In this document: piece by piece, positions 53,076-61,929 of the stretch
How positions within the stretch are numbered: position 1 is the first letter of the stretch
Layout: each line of letters opens with the position of its first letter
Assembly (NCBI RefSeq): GCF_016522075.1
Contig: NZ_JAEHFW010000001.1
Location: 248,001 to 312,000, forward strand
From: Mucilaginibacter segetis
GTDB lineage: Bacteria > Bacteroidota > Bacteroidia > Sphingobacteriales > Sphingobacteriaceae
Direction of reading: 5' to 3'
Length of the DNA stretch: 64,000 nt
Made by a program: the position numbers and the translations under genes
The notes under the pieces: model-generated
Database searches by the model: none
What the model was told of the DNA's origin: nothing
The model's input: only the letters and a program-made list of their open reading frames with translations

Positions 53076-53777
53076 TTATTTTAACTGGCTAATTACTACG
53101 GGAGCCAGCTCTTTAACCCATAAATTATACATTTCGCCGGAGGGGTGTAAGCCATCTTCTGCTGTTAACGAAGCATCGGCAGCTGCTCGTTTAGATATGG
53201 GGGTAATATCTATATAATTAACGTTCGCTCTTTTACTTTCTTCTAAATTAATAGCGTTGAATCGTGCCACTTCATCAGCTATTTGCTGACGATCGCGGCC
53301 TTCGGCGAACGGTGTTGCTCCCCAATCAGGAATTGAAAGTACAAAAACGCGTTTGTTTTTGCCATCGGCAAAAGTAATAGCTGTATGAAGTAACTGGATG
53401 AATTCTTTACGGTAGATTTCTTCTTTATAACCGCGATATTGATTATTTACACCTATCAACAACGTTACTATATCAAACTTTTTATTATTAACGGTGCTGT
53501 TTTGTATCGCGTTTATTAATTCATCAGTTGTCCACCCGGTAACAGCAATAATTTCAGGTTTATTAAAAGAATATCCATCGGTAGTCAGTGTTGAAACTAA
53601 CTGGTATGGAAATGATTCATTGCCGGGTACAGATTCCCCAATAGTATAAGAATCGCCAAGTGCAAGGTAGGTTAACGGAGCTTTACCGGGCATAGTTTGT
53701 TTGTTGTTGTGATGTAATTGCCTGTTGCAGCCGGCAGATAAAACTGTAAAAATTAAAAGTATTAAAATGTTTTTCAT
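53076..53777 (-). CDS. SGNH/GDSL hydrolase family lipoprotein
   Basis: A 233-residue exported esterase-like protein. Signal peptide with lipobox SAGC (Cys17); block I GDSYTIGE (41-48) with nucleophile Ser43; the GVNNQY block for the Asn of the oxyanion hole; block V DGLHP with Asp208 and His211. Substrate unknown: carbohydrate or lipid esters are typical. Converges on icmF with a 2-nt gap and overlaps the lipB stop by 4 nt. Confidence 0.86.
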   Translation of the reverse strand: MKNILILLIFTVLSAGCNRQLHHNNKQTMPGKAPLTYLALGDSYTIGESVPGNESFPYQLVSTLTTDGYSFNKPEIIAVTGWTTDELINAIQNSTVNNKKFDIVTLLIGVNNQYRGYKEEIYRKEFIQLLHTAITFADGKNKRVFVLSIPDWGATPFAEGRDRQQIADEVARFNAINLEESKRANVNYIDITPISKRAAADASLTAEDGLHPSGEMYNLWVKELAPVVISQLK

Positions 53778-54505
53778 TCAACCATCTCCATACCAAACAA
53801 TACGGAGATGTGATGTTTCAGGTTTTCCTGTACTTCAATAATATTAATTTCGCGGCCCAGTTCCTTTTGCATTGATGTTACAGCCTTATCATCAATACCG
53901 CAGGGCACAATATTTTTAAAATAGTCAAGATCGGGATTGATATTAAAGGCTAAACCATGCATAGTTACCCAGCGGCTGCAACGTACGCCCATAGCGCATA
54001 TTTTACGCGCATTTTCATTGTCGGCATCAAACCACACACCGGTATAACCCGGGTAGCGCCCTGCTGTTAAGCCGTAATCTGCAAGTGTTAATATTACCGC
54101 TTCTTCCAGCTTACGGAGATAAAGGTGAATATCGGTAAAAAAATTATCCAGATCGAGTATTGGGTAGCATACAATTTGCCCGGGGCCGTGGTAGGTGATA
54201 TCTCCTCCACGGTTAATAGGGTAATAGACCGCATTTTTTTCTTTCAAGCCCGCTTCATCAAGCAGTAAATGTTCGGCTTTGCCGCTTTTACCTAAAGTAT
54301 AAACGTGCGGATGTTCACAAAAAATGAGATAGTTAGGGGTTAAAATCACCTCGGCCTGTTCATCGCCTGCAGGTACCAACGCTTGCCGGTTACGTATTTC
54401 GGTTTTTAATTTAACCGTTTGGCTGAATAGGGCCTCCTGTTGTTCCCAGGCAGCTTTATAATCAGTTAATCCCCAATTCTGCAGTATTACCTTTTTATTT
54501 TTCAT
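53774..54505 (-). CDS. lipB: lipoyl(octanoyl) transferase
   Basis: A 243-residue LipB, moving the octanoyl group from ACP to the lipoyl domains of 2-oxoacid dehydrogenases. NRGGDITYHGPGQIVCYPI near 98-116, catalytic Lys168 (ARKICAMGV) and Cys202 (NIVPCGI). It follows the phosphopantetheinyl transferase by 6 nt, so both act around ACP. The 4-nt overlap with the SGNH gene implies one transcript. Confidence 0.94.
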   Translation of the reverse strand: MKNKKVILQNWGLTDYKAAWEQQEALFSQTVKLKTEIRNRQALVPAGDEQAEVILTPNYLIFCEHPHVYTLGKSGKAEHLLLDEAGLKEKNAVYYPINRGGDITYHGPGQIVCYPILDLDNFFTDIHLYLRKLEEAVILTLADYGLTAGRYPGYTGVWFDADNENARKICAMGVRCSRWVTMHGLAFNINPDLDYFKNIVPCGIDDKAVTSMQKELGREINIIEVQENLKHHISVLFGMEMVE

Positions 54506-54511
54506 TAAAAA

Positions 54512-55150
54512 TTATTCTTTCACGTAGCCAATCATATAATCATTATACTGCAGGTAGTTTACCTGGTAGTCAATATTTTTTTCTCCTTTAAGTAATCTGG
54601 CATCCACATTTCCGTGGCCTTCAAAGTGAAATGGTTTTAAAAATATATTATCGGCAAATGAAACCTCTTTTTGGCCGTTGCATTTATAAATAGCCTCTTT
54701 GGCGCACCAACAAACGTATAGCTGCTCAATTTTATTCTTTTCTGAAATAAAAGCCATTTCATCGGGCCGTAAAAACTTGTCGGCAATACGCTCAACTTTT
54801 TGTTTTATCTGTTCAATATCAATCCCGACGGGGCCGCTTTTACTGATCATAACAGCGGCATAATCAAACGAGTGACTCAACGAGATATGATAAGGCAGGG
54901 TAACCAGGTAAGGTTTGCCATGTGTATCAACCTTGCAATCAATATATTCCTCAGTTTTGAGCATTTTACGTAATAGCACACGCGTGCCCAGCCAATGCAA
55001 ATACCGCTTACTTTTACTTAGCTGTTTAGTATAAGCTTTTTCGGTATCATCTAATTGTAATTGCTTATATAATTCGTCGGCTTCCTCTTCAATTTTCCAC
55101 AGGGCGAACTCTGTATCATCATCAATTTGCTGCCGGTATGCTATAGCCAT
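54512..55150 (-). CDS. 4'-phosphopantetheinyl transferase superfamily protein
   Basis: A 212-residue Sfp-type PPTase. VGIDIE at 108-113 and WCAKEAIYK at 148-156 hold the Mg-binding acidic residues and the CoA-binding Lys; HISLSHSFDY at 88-97 is the other signature. ATG 55150 is preferred over a TTG five codons upstream. It activates acyl or peptidyl carrier proteins with CoA-derived phosphopantetheine. With no PKS/NRPS cluster here, it may serve fatty acid ACP (as AcpS-like) or pigments elsewhere. Confidence 0.88.
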   Translation of the reverse strand: MAIAYRQQIDDDTEFALWKIEEEADELYKQLQLDDTEKAYTKQLSKSKRYLHWLGTRVLLRKMLKTEEYIDCKVDTHGKPYLVTLPYHISLSHSFDYAAVMISKSGPVGIDIEQIKQKVERIADKFLRPDEMAFISEKNKIEQLYVCWCAKEAIYKCNGQKEVSFADNIFLKPFHFEGHGNVDARLLKGEKNIDYQVNYLQYNDYMIGYVKE

Positions 55151-55278
55151 AAGGTAAAATTGCAAAAACCTTAACAGAATTGTATCAAATAAATATAATA
55201 ATTAAAATTTGTGCGACGGTTGTAACTATTCGGTAATAAGTTACGTCATAATCATCAGCGTATCAACCTTATTATCAC

Positions 55279-55398
55279 ATGAAAAGAATATATATAGCCG
55301 CTGCCATATTGATAGGTTTTGCCATAACCGAGGGCTGCCGTAAACAACACATTAATGCCGGTGTACCCGTTGAGCAGGTTAATAGCAATAATAAATAA
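55279..55398 (+). CDS. tiny lipoprotein-like protein (39 residues)
   Basis: ATG 55279 to TAA 55396-55398 encodes 39 residues: MKRIYIAAAILIGFAI, a basic start and hydrophobic core, then TEGC (Cys20) and a polar KQHINAGVPVEQVNSNNK tail. It looks like a very short lipoprotein or secreted peptide; the lipobox is not canonical because Glu precedes Gly. It is the only coding candidate in the 320-nt gap between the PPTase and dcd. The rest of that gap shows nothing I recognise. Confidence 0.5.
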   Translation: MKRIYIAAAILIGFAITEGCRKQHINAGVPVEQVNSNNK

Positions 55399-55485
55399 CC
55401 ATATCCGGTATATGTTAATTAATTGTGCAGAACATATTGTTGCTGCTTAAAACAATTAATTATAATTTAGGCGGACACGACCGCT

Positions 55486-56022
55486 ATGATATTATCAGAC
55501 AAACGTATTCTGGAAGAAATTGAAAAGGGCACCATTATAATTGAGCCGTTTAAACCCGAATGCCTGGGCACAAACTCCTACGATGTGCATTTAGGCAAAC
55601 ATTTAGCTACTTATAAAGACCGTACCCTTGACGCGAAACTGCATAACGAGATAATAGGATTTGAAATACCTAAAGAAGGGTTTGTTTTACAGCCAAATAC
55701 GCTTTACCTGGGTGTTACTATGGAGTATACCGAAACGCACAGTCACGTCCCTTTTTTGGAGGGTAAATCAAGTACCGGGCGTTTGGGGATTGATATACAT
55801 GCTACTGCCGGTAAAGGCGATGTTGGCTTTTGCAATACCTGGACACTGGAGATATCATGTACGCAACCTGTGAAGATATACGCAGGGATGCCGATAGGCC
55901 AGCTTATTTACTTTGTGGTGGAAGGGGAAATAGAGACCATGTATAATACTAAAAGCAACGCGAAATATAACAACCCAACCACGCGCCCGGTGGAAAGCAT
56001 GATGTGGAAAAACAAGTTTTAA
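55486..56022 (+). CDS. dcd: dCTP deaminase
   Basis: A 178-residue nucleotide deaminase of the dUTPase-like trimeric fold, turning dCTP into dUTP for dTMP synthesis. Conserved parts: ILSDKRILEEIEKG at the start, LGTNSYDVHLG (28-38), EGKSSTGRLGIDIHATAG (92-109) and TLEISC (120-125) with the catalytic Glu122. Length is near the usual 190. It precedes clpS by 59 nt. Confidence 0.93.
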   Translation: MILSDKRILEEIEKGTIIIEPFKPECLGTNSYDVHLGKHLATYKDRTLDAKLHNEIIGFEIPKEGFVLQPNTLYLGVTMEYTETHSHVPFLEGKSSTGRLGIDIHATAGKGDVGFCNTWTLEISCTQPVKIYAGMPIGQLIYFVVEGEIETMYNTKSNAKYNNPTTRPVESMMWKNKF

Positions 56023-56064
56023 CGCTTAATAAGCTCTGATATATTATTTTAAAGCTTTTTTGAG

Positions 56065-56072
56065 TAAATTTG
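56065..56072 (+). promoter_or_regulatory. -7 promoter box for clpS
   Basis: TAAATTTG ends 9 nt before ATG 56082. This decides the start codon: an upstream TTG at 56070 would overlap the promoter. Confidence 0.5.
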
Positions 56073-56081
56073 CCTGTACAT

Positions 56082-56363
56082 ATGCCAACGGAAGTACAGG
56101 AACAAACACTCACCTTTGAAGAGCTGATGGCCAGCCTCAAAGAGATGCACCGCCTTATTTTATGGAATGACGATCATAATACTTTTGATCATGTTATCCA
56201 TTGTATGATAAAATACCTGGATTACTCTGAAAGCCAGGCTGAAAAGATAGCCTGGAAGGTACATAATGAAGGTAAGTGTGCAGTACTGGAAGGCTCTTTT
56301 ACCGAAATGGAAGTTTACCGCAAAATTTTACAACAGGAAGGGTTAACCGTTAGTGTAGAATAA
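56082..56363 (+). CDS. clpS: ATP-dependent Clp protease adaptor ClpS
   Basis: A 93-residue ClpS. The adaptor core starts LILWNDDHNTFDHVI (residue 25 on), with the NDDHNTF loop that binds N-end-rule residues, then AEKIAWKVHNEGKCAVLEG. ClpS delivers N-degron substrates to ClpAP-type proteases. The start is set by the promoter box at 56065-56072. Confidence 0.93.
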   Translation: MPTEVQEQTLTFEELMASLKEMHRLILWNDDHNTFDHVIHCMIKYLDYSESQAEKIAWKVHNEGKCAVLEGSFTEMEVYRKILQQEGLTVSVE

Positions 56364-56432
56364 ACCGGATTGTTCAATAATTTTCGTGCTCAATAAAATA
56401 GGTTAAACAATTGTATCATAAAAAATACAAAG

Positions 56433-56459
56433 CACAATTGGCTTTTTAACCCAATTGTG
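56433..56459 (+). terminator. possible terminator between clpS and the ECF sigma gene
   Basis: CACAATTGG (56433-56441) pairs with CCAATTGTG (56451-56459), a 9-bp stem with a 9-nt loop, 70 nt after clpS. A second small stem and two runs of eight Ts follow at about 56470-56492. Confidence 0.55.
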
Positions 56460-56550
56460 ACACTTTGCGGTGTTTTTTTTAATCTTTTTTTTGAGTTTTG
56501 TAGATTAATTAATGATATAATAACGTTTCATTAATTGTTAGCTCTTAGGA

Positions 56551-57129
56551 ATGACCGATTTTAAAACTCTTGATGACGGGGAACTGATTAATTTATTGAA
56601 AGAGGATAAATTAGGCGCGTTTAAAGAAATCTACAACCGGTATTGGAAGCAGCTATATTCCGAAGCGTACATGCGCTTAAAGAACAAGGAGTCCTCGGAA
56701 GAAATAGTGCAGGAGGTTTTTACCTCTTTTTGGTATAAGAGAAAAAATCTGGCTAATATTCACAACGCAGGTAGTTATCTTTCTGCCAGTGTAGTTAATC
56801 TGGTAATTGATCAATACAGAAAAGAGATGGTTCGGAGTAAATATCGCGAATCTTTTAAGTTGATCTATACAGAAGCCGATAGCACTACCGAAGAAGCTAT
56901 CCTGGCTAAAGATCTTCAGCATAGTATTGAATATGAAGTGAGCGTGCTCCCGGATAAATGCCGTTCGGTATTTGAGCTGAGCAGAGTTGAACATAAATCT
57001 AATAAGGAAATTGCCGAACAACTGGGGATTTCTGAAAAGACCGTAGAACATCACATCACTAAAGCCTTAAAAAAAATCCGCTTAGGCATTGGCAGCTTCC
57101 TGTCAGTAATACCGACAATATTTTTTTAA
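56551..57129 (+). CDS. ECF sigma factor, FecI/Bacteroidota polysaccharide-locus type
   Basis: A 192-residue ECF factor. Region 2 spans about residues 20-90 (EIVQEVFTSFWYKRKNL, VNLVIDQYR) and region 4 about 125-180 (LPDKCRSVFELSRVEHKSNKEI, LGISEKTVEHHITKALKKI). It is followed by a FecR anti-sigma gene and a SusC/SusD pair, the standard Bacteroidota trans-envelope signalling layout. It likely drives the susCD promoter when the receptor senses its ligand. Confidence 0.93.
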   Translation: MTDFKTLDDGELINLLKEDKLGAFKEIYNRYWKQLYSEAYMRLKNKESSEEIVQEVFTSFWYKRKNLANIHNAGSYLSASVVNLVIDQYRKEMVRSKYRESFKLIYTEADSTTEEAILAKDLQHSIEYEVSVLPDKCRSVFELSRVEHKSNKEIAEQLGISEKTVEHHITKALKKIRLGIGSFLSVIPTIFF

Positions 57130-57211
57130 AAAAAATATTTTTCAGAGCAAGGGTAAGCCCTTAGTTAAACGTCATGTATCTATAAGCCTAATTATATTCT
57201 TCATTAATTTC

Positions 57212-58255
57212 ATGAAAGAACCTATATCCGTTGAGTTACTGGAAAAGTATTTGAGTGGTAATTGCACTGCTGCAGAAACTGCATTGGTAAAAAAATGGTA
57301 TCAATCTTTTGAGCAGGTGCCAGATCCTGTTGATACCTTAAATGCTTCCGAGCAGGAACTTTTAAAGGAAAAAATATACAGCGCTATACTTTCTGAAATT
57401 GAGAGTGCTAATAATAAAGAGGAACGTATTTTAGTTACCGGAAAACCAAAAATGCAAACCTGGTACAGGTGGGCAGCGGCAGCAGTTGCATTTATTGCCG
57501 TTGCGGGATTATTCTATTTTTCTACATCAAAAACAAGCCATACCGATTCTTTAAAAGGAACAACAGATGTAGTAGCGATCACTAATAACTCTGATCATAT
57601 TTATAAATCGATACTTCCGGATAGCAGTGCTGTTTGGCTTAGTCCGCATGCCCGGTTAACCTATCCTAAAGTGTTTGGTGAAAAAGCCCGTATGGTATCA
57701 ATGGCGGGTGAGTGCTTTTTTGAGGTTACCAAAAATCCTGAAAGGCCCTTTATTATTACCAGCCGTTCGATAATAACAAAAGTTTGGGGAACAAGTTTCC
57801 TGGTTAGGGATAACGATAAAAGCACCACTGCCGATGTATCAGTAGTTACGGGTAAGGTTTCGGTAAGTATAAAATCAAAGAATAAAGTAGCGGATGATCT
57901 TTTAACAGTTAATAAGGATGAGGTAATGTTATACCCAAGTCAAAAGGCTGTTTACCTTAAAGATAAACATGTTTTAAAACCTTTTGAAACAAAAGGTGCT
58001 GATGCAGAGCTTAAGATATGGAAACACGTAAACCTGAATTTTGACAATAAGCCATTAAAGGATATTGTACCTGTGCTGAATGCCACTTTTAATGTTCAGA
58101 TAAAAGTAACCGACGAAAAACTAAATCATTATTTACTGAATGCCGACTTTTCCGGATTAAACCTTCCGGATGTGTTGGAAGCGCTGAGTAAAGCGCTGAA
58201 TATTGATTATGCAATTAAAAACAACAGTATAGAACTCAACAAACCAATCAATTAA
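57212..58255 (+). CDS. FecR-type anti-sigma factor
   Basis: A 347-residue inner-membrane regulator. Cytoplasmic N terminus (1-85) for sigma binding, one membrane helix (about 87-105, WAAAAVAFIAVAGLFYFS), then a periplasmic FecR domain with SSAVWLSPHARLTYP, MAGECFFEV and TKVWGTSFLV, and a C-terminal DUF4974-type region (LNFDNKPLKDIVPVLNATF). It receives the signal from the SusC-like receptor's N-terminal domain. It is 82 nt after the sigma gene. Confidence 0.92.
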   Translation: MKEPISVELLEKYLSGNCTAAETALVKKWYQSFEQVPDPVDTLNASEQELLKEKIYSAILSEIESANNKEERILVTGKPKMQTWYRWAAAAVAFIAVAGLFYFSTSKTSHTDSLKGTTDVVAITNNSDHIYKSILPDSSAVWLSPHARLTYPKVFGEKARMVSMAGECFFEVTKNPERPFIITSRSIITKVWGTSFLVRDNDKSTTADVSVVTGKVSVSIKSKNKVADDLLTVNKDEVMLYPSQKAVYLKDKHVLKPFETKGADAELKIWKHVNLNFDNKPLKDIVPVLNATFNVQIKVTDEKLNHYLLNADFSGLNLPDVLEALSKALNIDYAIKNNSIELNKPIN

Positions 58256-58329
58256 TCCAAATAAATATTATGAAGAAAAATAACCAAACTTAAACAGAAG
58301 AATACTTCCGGCCGAAAAGGCAAAAAAAA

Positions 58330-58358
58330 ACTTAGAAGTGTTGCGAGCACTCCTAAGT
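58330..58358 (+). promoter_or_regulatory. hairpin in the susC leader region
   Basis: ACTTAGAAGTG (58330-58340) and CACTCCTAAGT (58348-58358) form a stem of 6 and 4 bp around one A-C mismatch, loop TTGCGAG. It lies 90 nt before the susC ATG, in the 192-nt region after fecR, with no T run after it. It may be a leader structure or attenuator. A seven-codon ORF (MKKNNQT) lies just upstream at 58270. Confidence 0.45.
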
Positions 58359-58447
58359 CAAAAATCCAGCCCATACACATCGACACCAATTAAATGGTGA
58401 AGGGGCGTTAATTGTCTCATTTTAAAAAAGAAACAAAAACAAATATA

Positions 58448-61400
58448 ATGAAATTTCATTTACGAAAACCCATTCCCTGGTATCAAATCATGAGGATCAC
58501 ATTTATACAGTTATTCCTGTCAGTTATATTAAGTGGTATGGCCTATTCAAGTACATTGAATGCCCAAAACATACTTGATAAAAAGATAAGCATCACGTTA
58601 AATAACGCGAGTTTGATAAACGTGCTTAACTATCTGCAAAAAAATGACGGGGTTAAATTCATTTATAGCAATAACGCTATTGATGTTAATCAGCAGGTAT
58701 CTGTCGACGCAAAAAATCTGTCGCTTAAAAACGTACTTGATCAGGTTTTAAAAAGTAACGGCATTACTTACGAGGTTTTAAAAGACAGAATAATACTCAG
58801 CAAAATGACCGAATTAAAGGCTGCTGCTGATGTTAAACTAACCAAACAAAATTCCATAACTTCTGCAGAAGCGATTTCGATACCTATAACCGGAAAGGTT
58901 ATTGACAAAAATGGTCAGCCTGTTATAGGTGCGAGCATTTTAGAAAAAGGAACTACCAACGGCACCACTACAGATGTTAATGGTAATTTTAAGTTAAATG
59001 TAGAAGGTCCCGCCTCCGTTTTAACTATCGCTTATATTGGTTACAACAACCAGGAAGTAACGGTTGGCAATCAAACCGATATAGCTATAACCTTAGTTGA
59101 AGATGTAAAAGCACTTAACGAAGTTGTAGTAGTTGGTTACGGTACACAAAGAAAAGCTACCGTAACAGGGGCTATCAGCAGCGTGAAGGCAAGTGATCTG
59201 CAAGATCAGCAGGTTACCCGTATTGATGACGCACTTAAAGGCAGAACTGCGGGTGTTAACGTTGTTCAAAGTTCAGGCGCGCCGGGTTCAGCACCGAGTA
59301 TCCGTATAAGGGGTATTACTTCTATTAACAACAGCGATCCGTTGTATGTGATTGACGGGGTAATAGTTGATAATGGGGGTATTGATAACATCAACCCTAA
59401 TGATGTTGAGTCAATTGATGTATTGAAGGATGCTTCTGCCGCAATATATGGTTCACGTGCATCAAACGGTGTAATTATCATAACAACCAAAAAAGGCAAG
59501 CAAGGGCCGCCTAAAATTTCATACAATGGTTATATAGGTTTTCAGGGACCGGTTAATAAGCCGGAATTGGCAAATGCATCACAATATGCTATGTTGCGTA
59601 ACGAAGCCGTAACCAATGACGGGGGTACTGCTATTTTCGCAAATCCTGAGTCACTGGGTGTGGGTACAAACTGGCAGGATCAGATTTTCAGCAATAACGC
59701 GCTGATACAAAACCACAATTTAAGTATAAACGGAGCAACCGATAAAGCGAACTATTATACTTCATTTGGTTATTTAGATCAGGATGGTATTGTTATGCCT
59801 TCTATCTCCAACTACAAAAAATTCACTTTTACAACTAACACCAGTTACAAAGTGAAAAAGTGGTTAACCATTGGTGAAAATTTCACTTACTCTTACACAC
59901 GTAATAAAAACAGCTTAAATACCAACAGCGTTTTTGGTGGTCCGCTTAGTTCTGCCTTAAATCTTGACCCGCTTACTCCAACAGTAGTAACGGATATCAA
60001 CGGTCAGCCTAATGCAGGTATTTACACCTCGAATGCTAATAATATTGTAAGAGATGCTCAGGGTAATCCGTACGGGATATCAAACTATGTATCGCAGGAA
60101 ATAACCAACCCGCTTGCCTATGTAAAAACACAGCAGGGCAATTATGGTTATGCAACTAACCTGCTTGGTAGCGCGTTTATTGAGGTTGAACCGGTTACCG
60201 GCTTTAAATTCAGATCGCAAATAAGTGCTAAGCAGGCATACTATGGTAGTAAATCATTTACACCGATATATTACCTGAACTCCAGCACAAGTAATCTTTC
60301 TAACACCTCTTTATACCTTGAAAATGACAAGAACCTGTCATGGAACATTGATAATACATTAACTTATACACATTCTTTCGGTAAAAATAATGTAACTGCA
60401 TTAATAGGTACAAGTGCTCAGAAAGAGAGCGGATCGGGTTTAGGTGGCACGTTCTTAGGTTTACCTGTTAATACATTTAATGAATCATCGCCAAATTATG
60501 CATTACCTAATGCAAACAAAATTGCTAACGGATTCGATAATCAACCCTATACACTGGCTTCCTATTTTGGAAGGGTGACGTATGATTACGATCAAAAGTT
60601 CCTGTTCACCGGAATTATCCGCAGAGATGGTTCTTCTAAATTCGGTAGCAACAATGTTTACGGAACATTCCCTTCGGCACAGGTAGGGTACGTCATGTCG
60701 AGAGAAGGCTGGTTCCCTACACACTCGTTCATCGATTACTTTAAAATTCGTGGTTCATACGGCATAGTTGGTAACGAAATGTCACTTGCACCATTCCAAT
60801 ATACCGCGACTATTGGAAGTGGCCGTAATTACGTGTTCGGAGATGATGGTTTAATAGTTGGTTACAGCCCTAATGCACCGTCGAATCCTAATCTTAGATG
60901 GGAAGAAACACGCACGGCAAACATCGGGTTTGATGCAACATTGCTTAATAACCTTACGGTAACTTTTGATATTTATAAGAAAACCACTAAAGGAATGCTG
61001 CAGACCGTACAGCTTCCGGCTTATGCAGGTTTCTCTGCTCAACCATCTGCCAATATTGGCGATATGGAAAACAAAGGGGTGGAGTTGAACCTTGGCTATA
61101 GCAACAGAATTGGCGAGTTCAATTACAACATCGGTGGTAATATATCATACAACCACAACGAGGTAACTTACCTTGGCGATCAGATCAATTTCTTTAAAGT
61201 AGGTAGTGTGCAAAACGCTAACTATGAAATCGGTCGTACCGAAGTAGGGCATCCTGTTGGCGCATTTTATGGCTTTGAAGAATTAGGTGTTTTCCATTCA
61301 CAGGCAGAGATTGATAACTATAAATCGGCTAATGGCACCGTTATACAACCAAACGCTAAACCAGGCGACTTTAAATGGAACGATACAGATGGTGACGGAA

Positions 61401-61912
61401 AAATTACCGATGCTGATCGTAAATTCCTGGGTAACCCCTTGCCAACATTTACCTATGGCATCAATTTCAGTGCAAACTACCGCAATTTTGATATCAAATT
61501 ATTCGGACAAGGCGTTTGGGGTAACAAGATATATCAGGCGTACCGTCGTTTAGATATAGCATCGGCTAACTATCCTATAGCTGCGTTAGATGCCTGGACA
61601 CCAACAAACACTACTGGTAATTACCCAAGATTAACTGATTCTGATCCAAATAACAACTTTAAAAACCCGTCTAATTTCTACCTGCAAAACGGTGCATATT
61701 TCCGTATTAAAACATTGCAGTTAGGCTATACATTGCCGGGTGCGTGGCTTAAAAAAGCAGATGTGCAAAGAGCAAGAGTATTTTTAAGCAGTAATAATTT
61801 AGCCACAATAACAGGTTATAAAGGATATGATCCGGAAATAAGCGGCGGTATTGATATGGGGATATATCCTCAGGCCCGCACGTTTATGGTTGGTTTAGAT
61901 GTTACATTATAA
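58448..61912 (+). CDS. SusC/RagA family TonB-dependent outer membrane receptor with STN domain
   Basis: A 1154-residue receptor. Signal region about 1-39, STN secretin/TonB signalling domain 41-118, carboxypeptidase-regulatory-like domain about 148-217 (ITGKVIDKNGQPVIGAS), the SusC signature EVVVVGYGTQ at 225-234, plug domain after it, and a C-terminal beta-barrel ending FMVGLDVTL. The STN domain lets it signal to the upstream FecR. ATG 58448 is preferred over a TTG 36 nt upstream because the signal peptide follows. Imports oligosaccharides or other nutrients with the SusD partner; the ligand is unknown. Confidence 0.95.
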   Translation: MKFHLRKPIPWYQIMRITFIQLFLSVILSGMAYSSTLNAQNILDKKISITLNNASLINVLNYLQKNDGVKFIYSNNAIDVNQQVSVDAKNLSLKNVLDQVLKSNGITYEVLKDRIILSKMTELKAAADVKLTKQNSITSAEAISIPITGKVIDKNGQPVIGASILEKGTTNGTTTDVNGNFKLNVEGPASVLTIAYIGYNNQEVTVGNQTDIAITLVEDVKALNEVVVVGYGTQRKATVTGAISSVKASDLQDQQVTRIDDALKGRTAGVNVVQSSGAPGSAPSIRIRGITSINNSDPLYVIDGVIVDNGGIDNINPNDVESIDVLKDASAAIYGSRASNGVIIITTKKGKQGPPKISYNGYIGFQGPVNKPELANASQYAMLRNEAVTNDGGTAIFANPESLGVGTNWQDQIFSNNALIQNHNLSINGATDKANYYTSFGYLDQDGIVMPSISNYKKFTFTTNTSYKVKKWLTIGENFTYSYTRNKNSLNTNSVFGGPLSSALNLDPLTPTVVTDINGQPNAGIYTSNANNIVRDAQGNPYGISNYVSQEITNPLAYVKTQQGNYGYATNLLGSAFIEVEPVTGFKFRSQISAKQAYYGSKSFTPIYYLNSSTSNLSNTSLYLENDKNLSWNIDNTLTYTHSFGKNNVTALIGTSAQKESGSGLGGTFLGLPVNTFNESSPNYALPNANKIANGFDNQPYTLASYFGRVTYDYDQKFLFTGIIRRDGSSKFGSNNVYGTFPSAQVGYVMSREGWFPTHSFIDYFKIRGSYGIVGNEMSLAPFQYTATIGSGRNYVFGDDGLIVGYSPNAPSNPNLRWEETRTANIGFDATLLNNLTVTFDIYKKTTKGMLQTVQLPAYAGFSAQPSANIGDMENKGVELNLGYSNRIGEFNYNIGGNISYNHNEVTYLGDQINFFKVGSVQNANYEIGRTEVGHPVGAFYGFEELGVFHSQAEIDNYKSANGTVIQPNAKPGDFKWNDTDGDGKITDADRKFLGNPLPTFTYGINFSANYRNFDIKLFGQGVWGNKIYQAYRRLDIASANYPIAALDAWTPTNTTGNYPRLTDSDPNNNFKNPSNFYLQNGAYFRIKTLQLGYTLPGAWLKKADVQRARVFLSSNNLATITGYKGYDPEISGGIDMGIYPQARTFMVGLDVTL

Positions 61913-61929
61913 TAACAAATACAATTATC

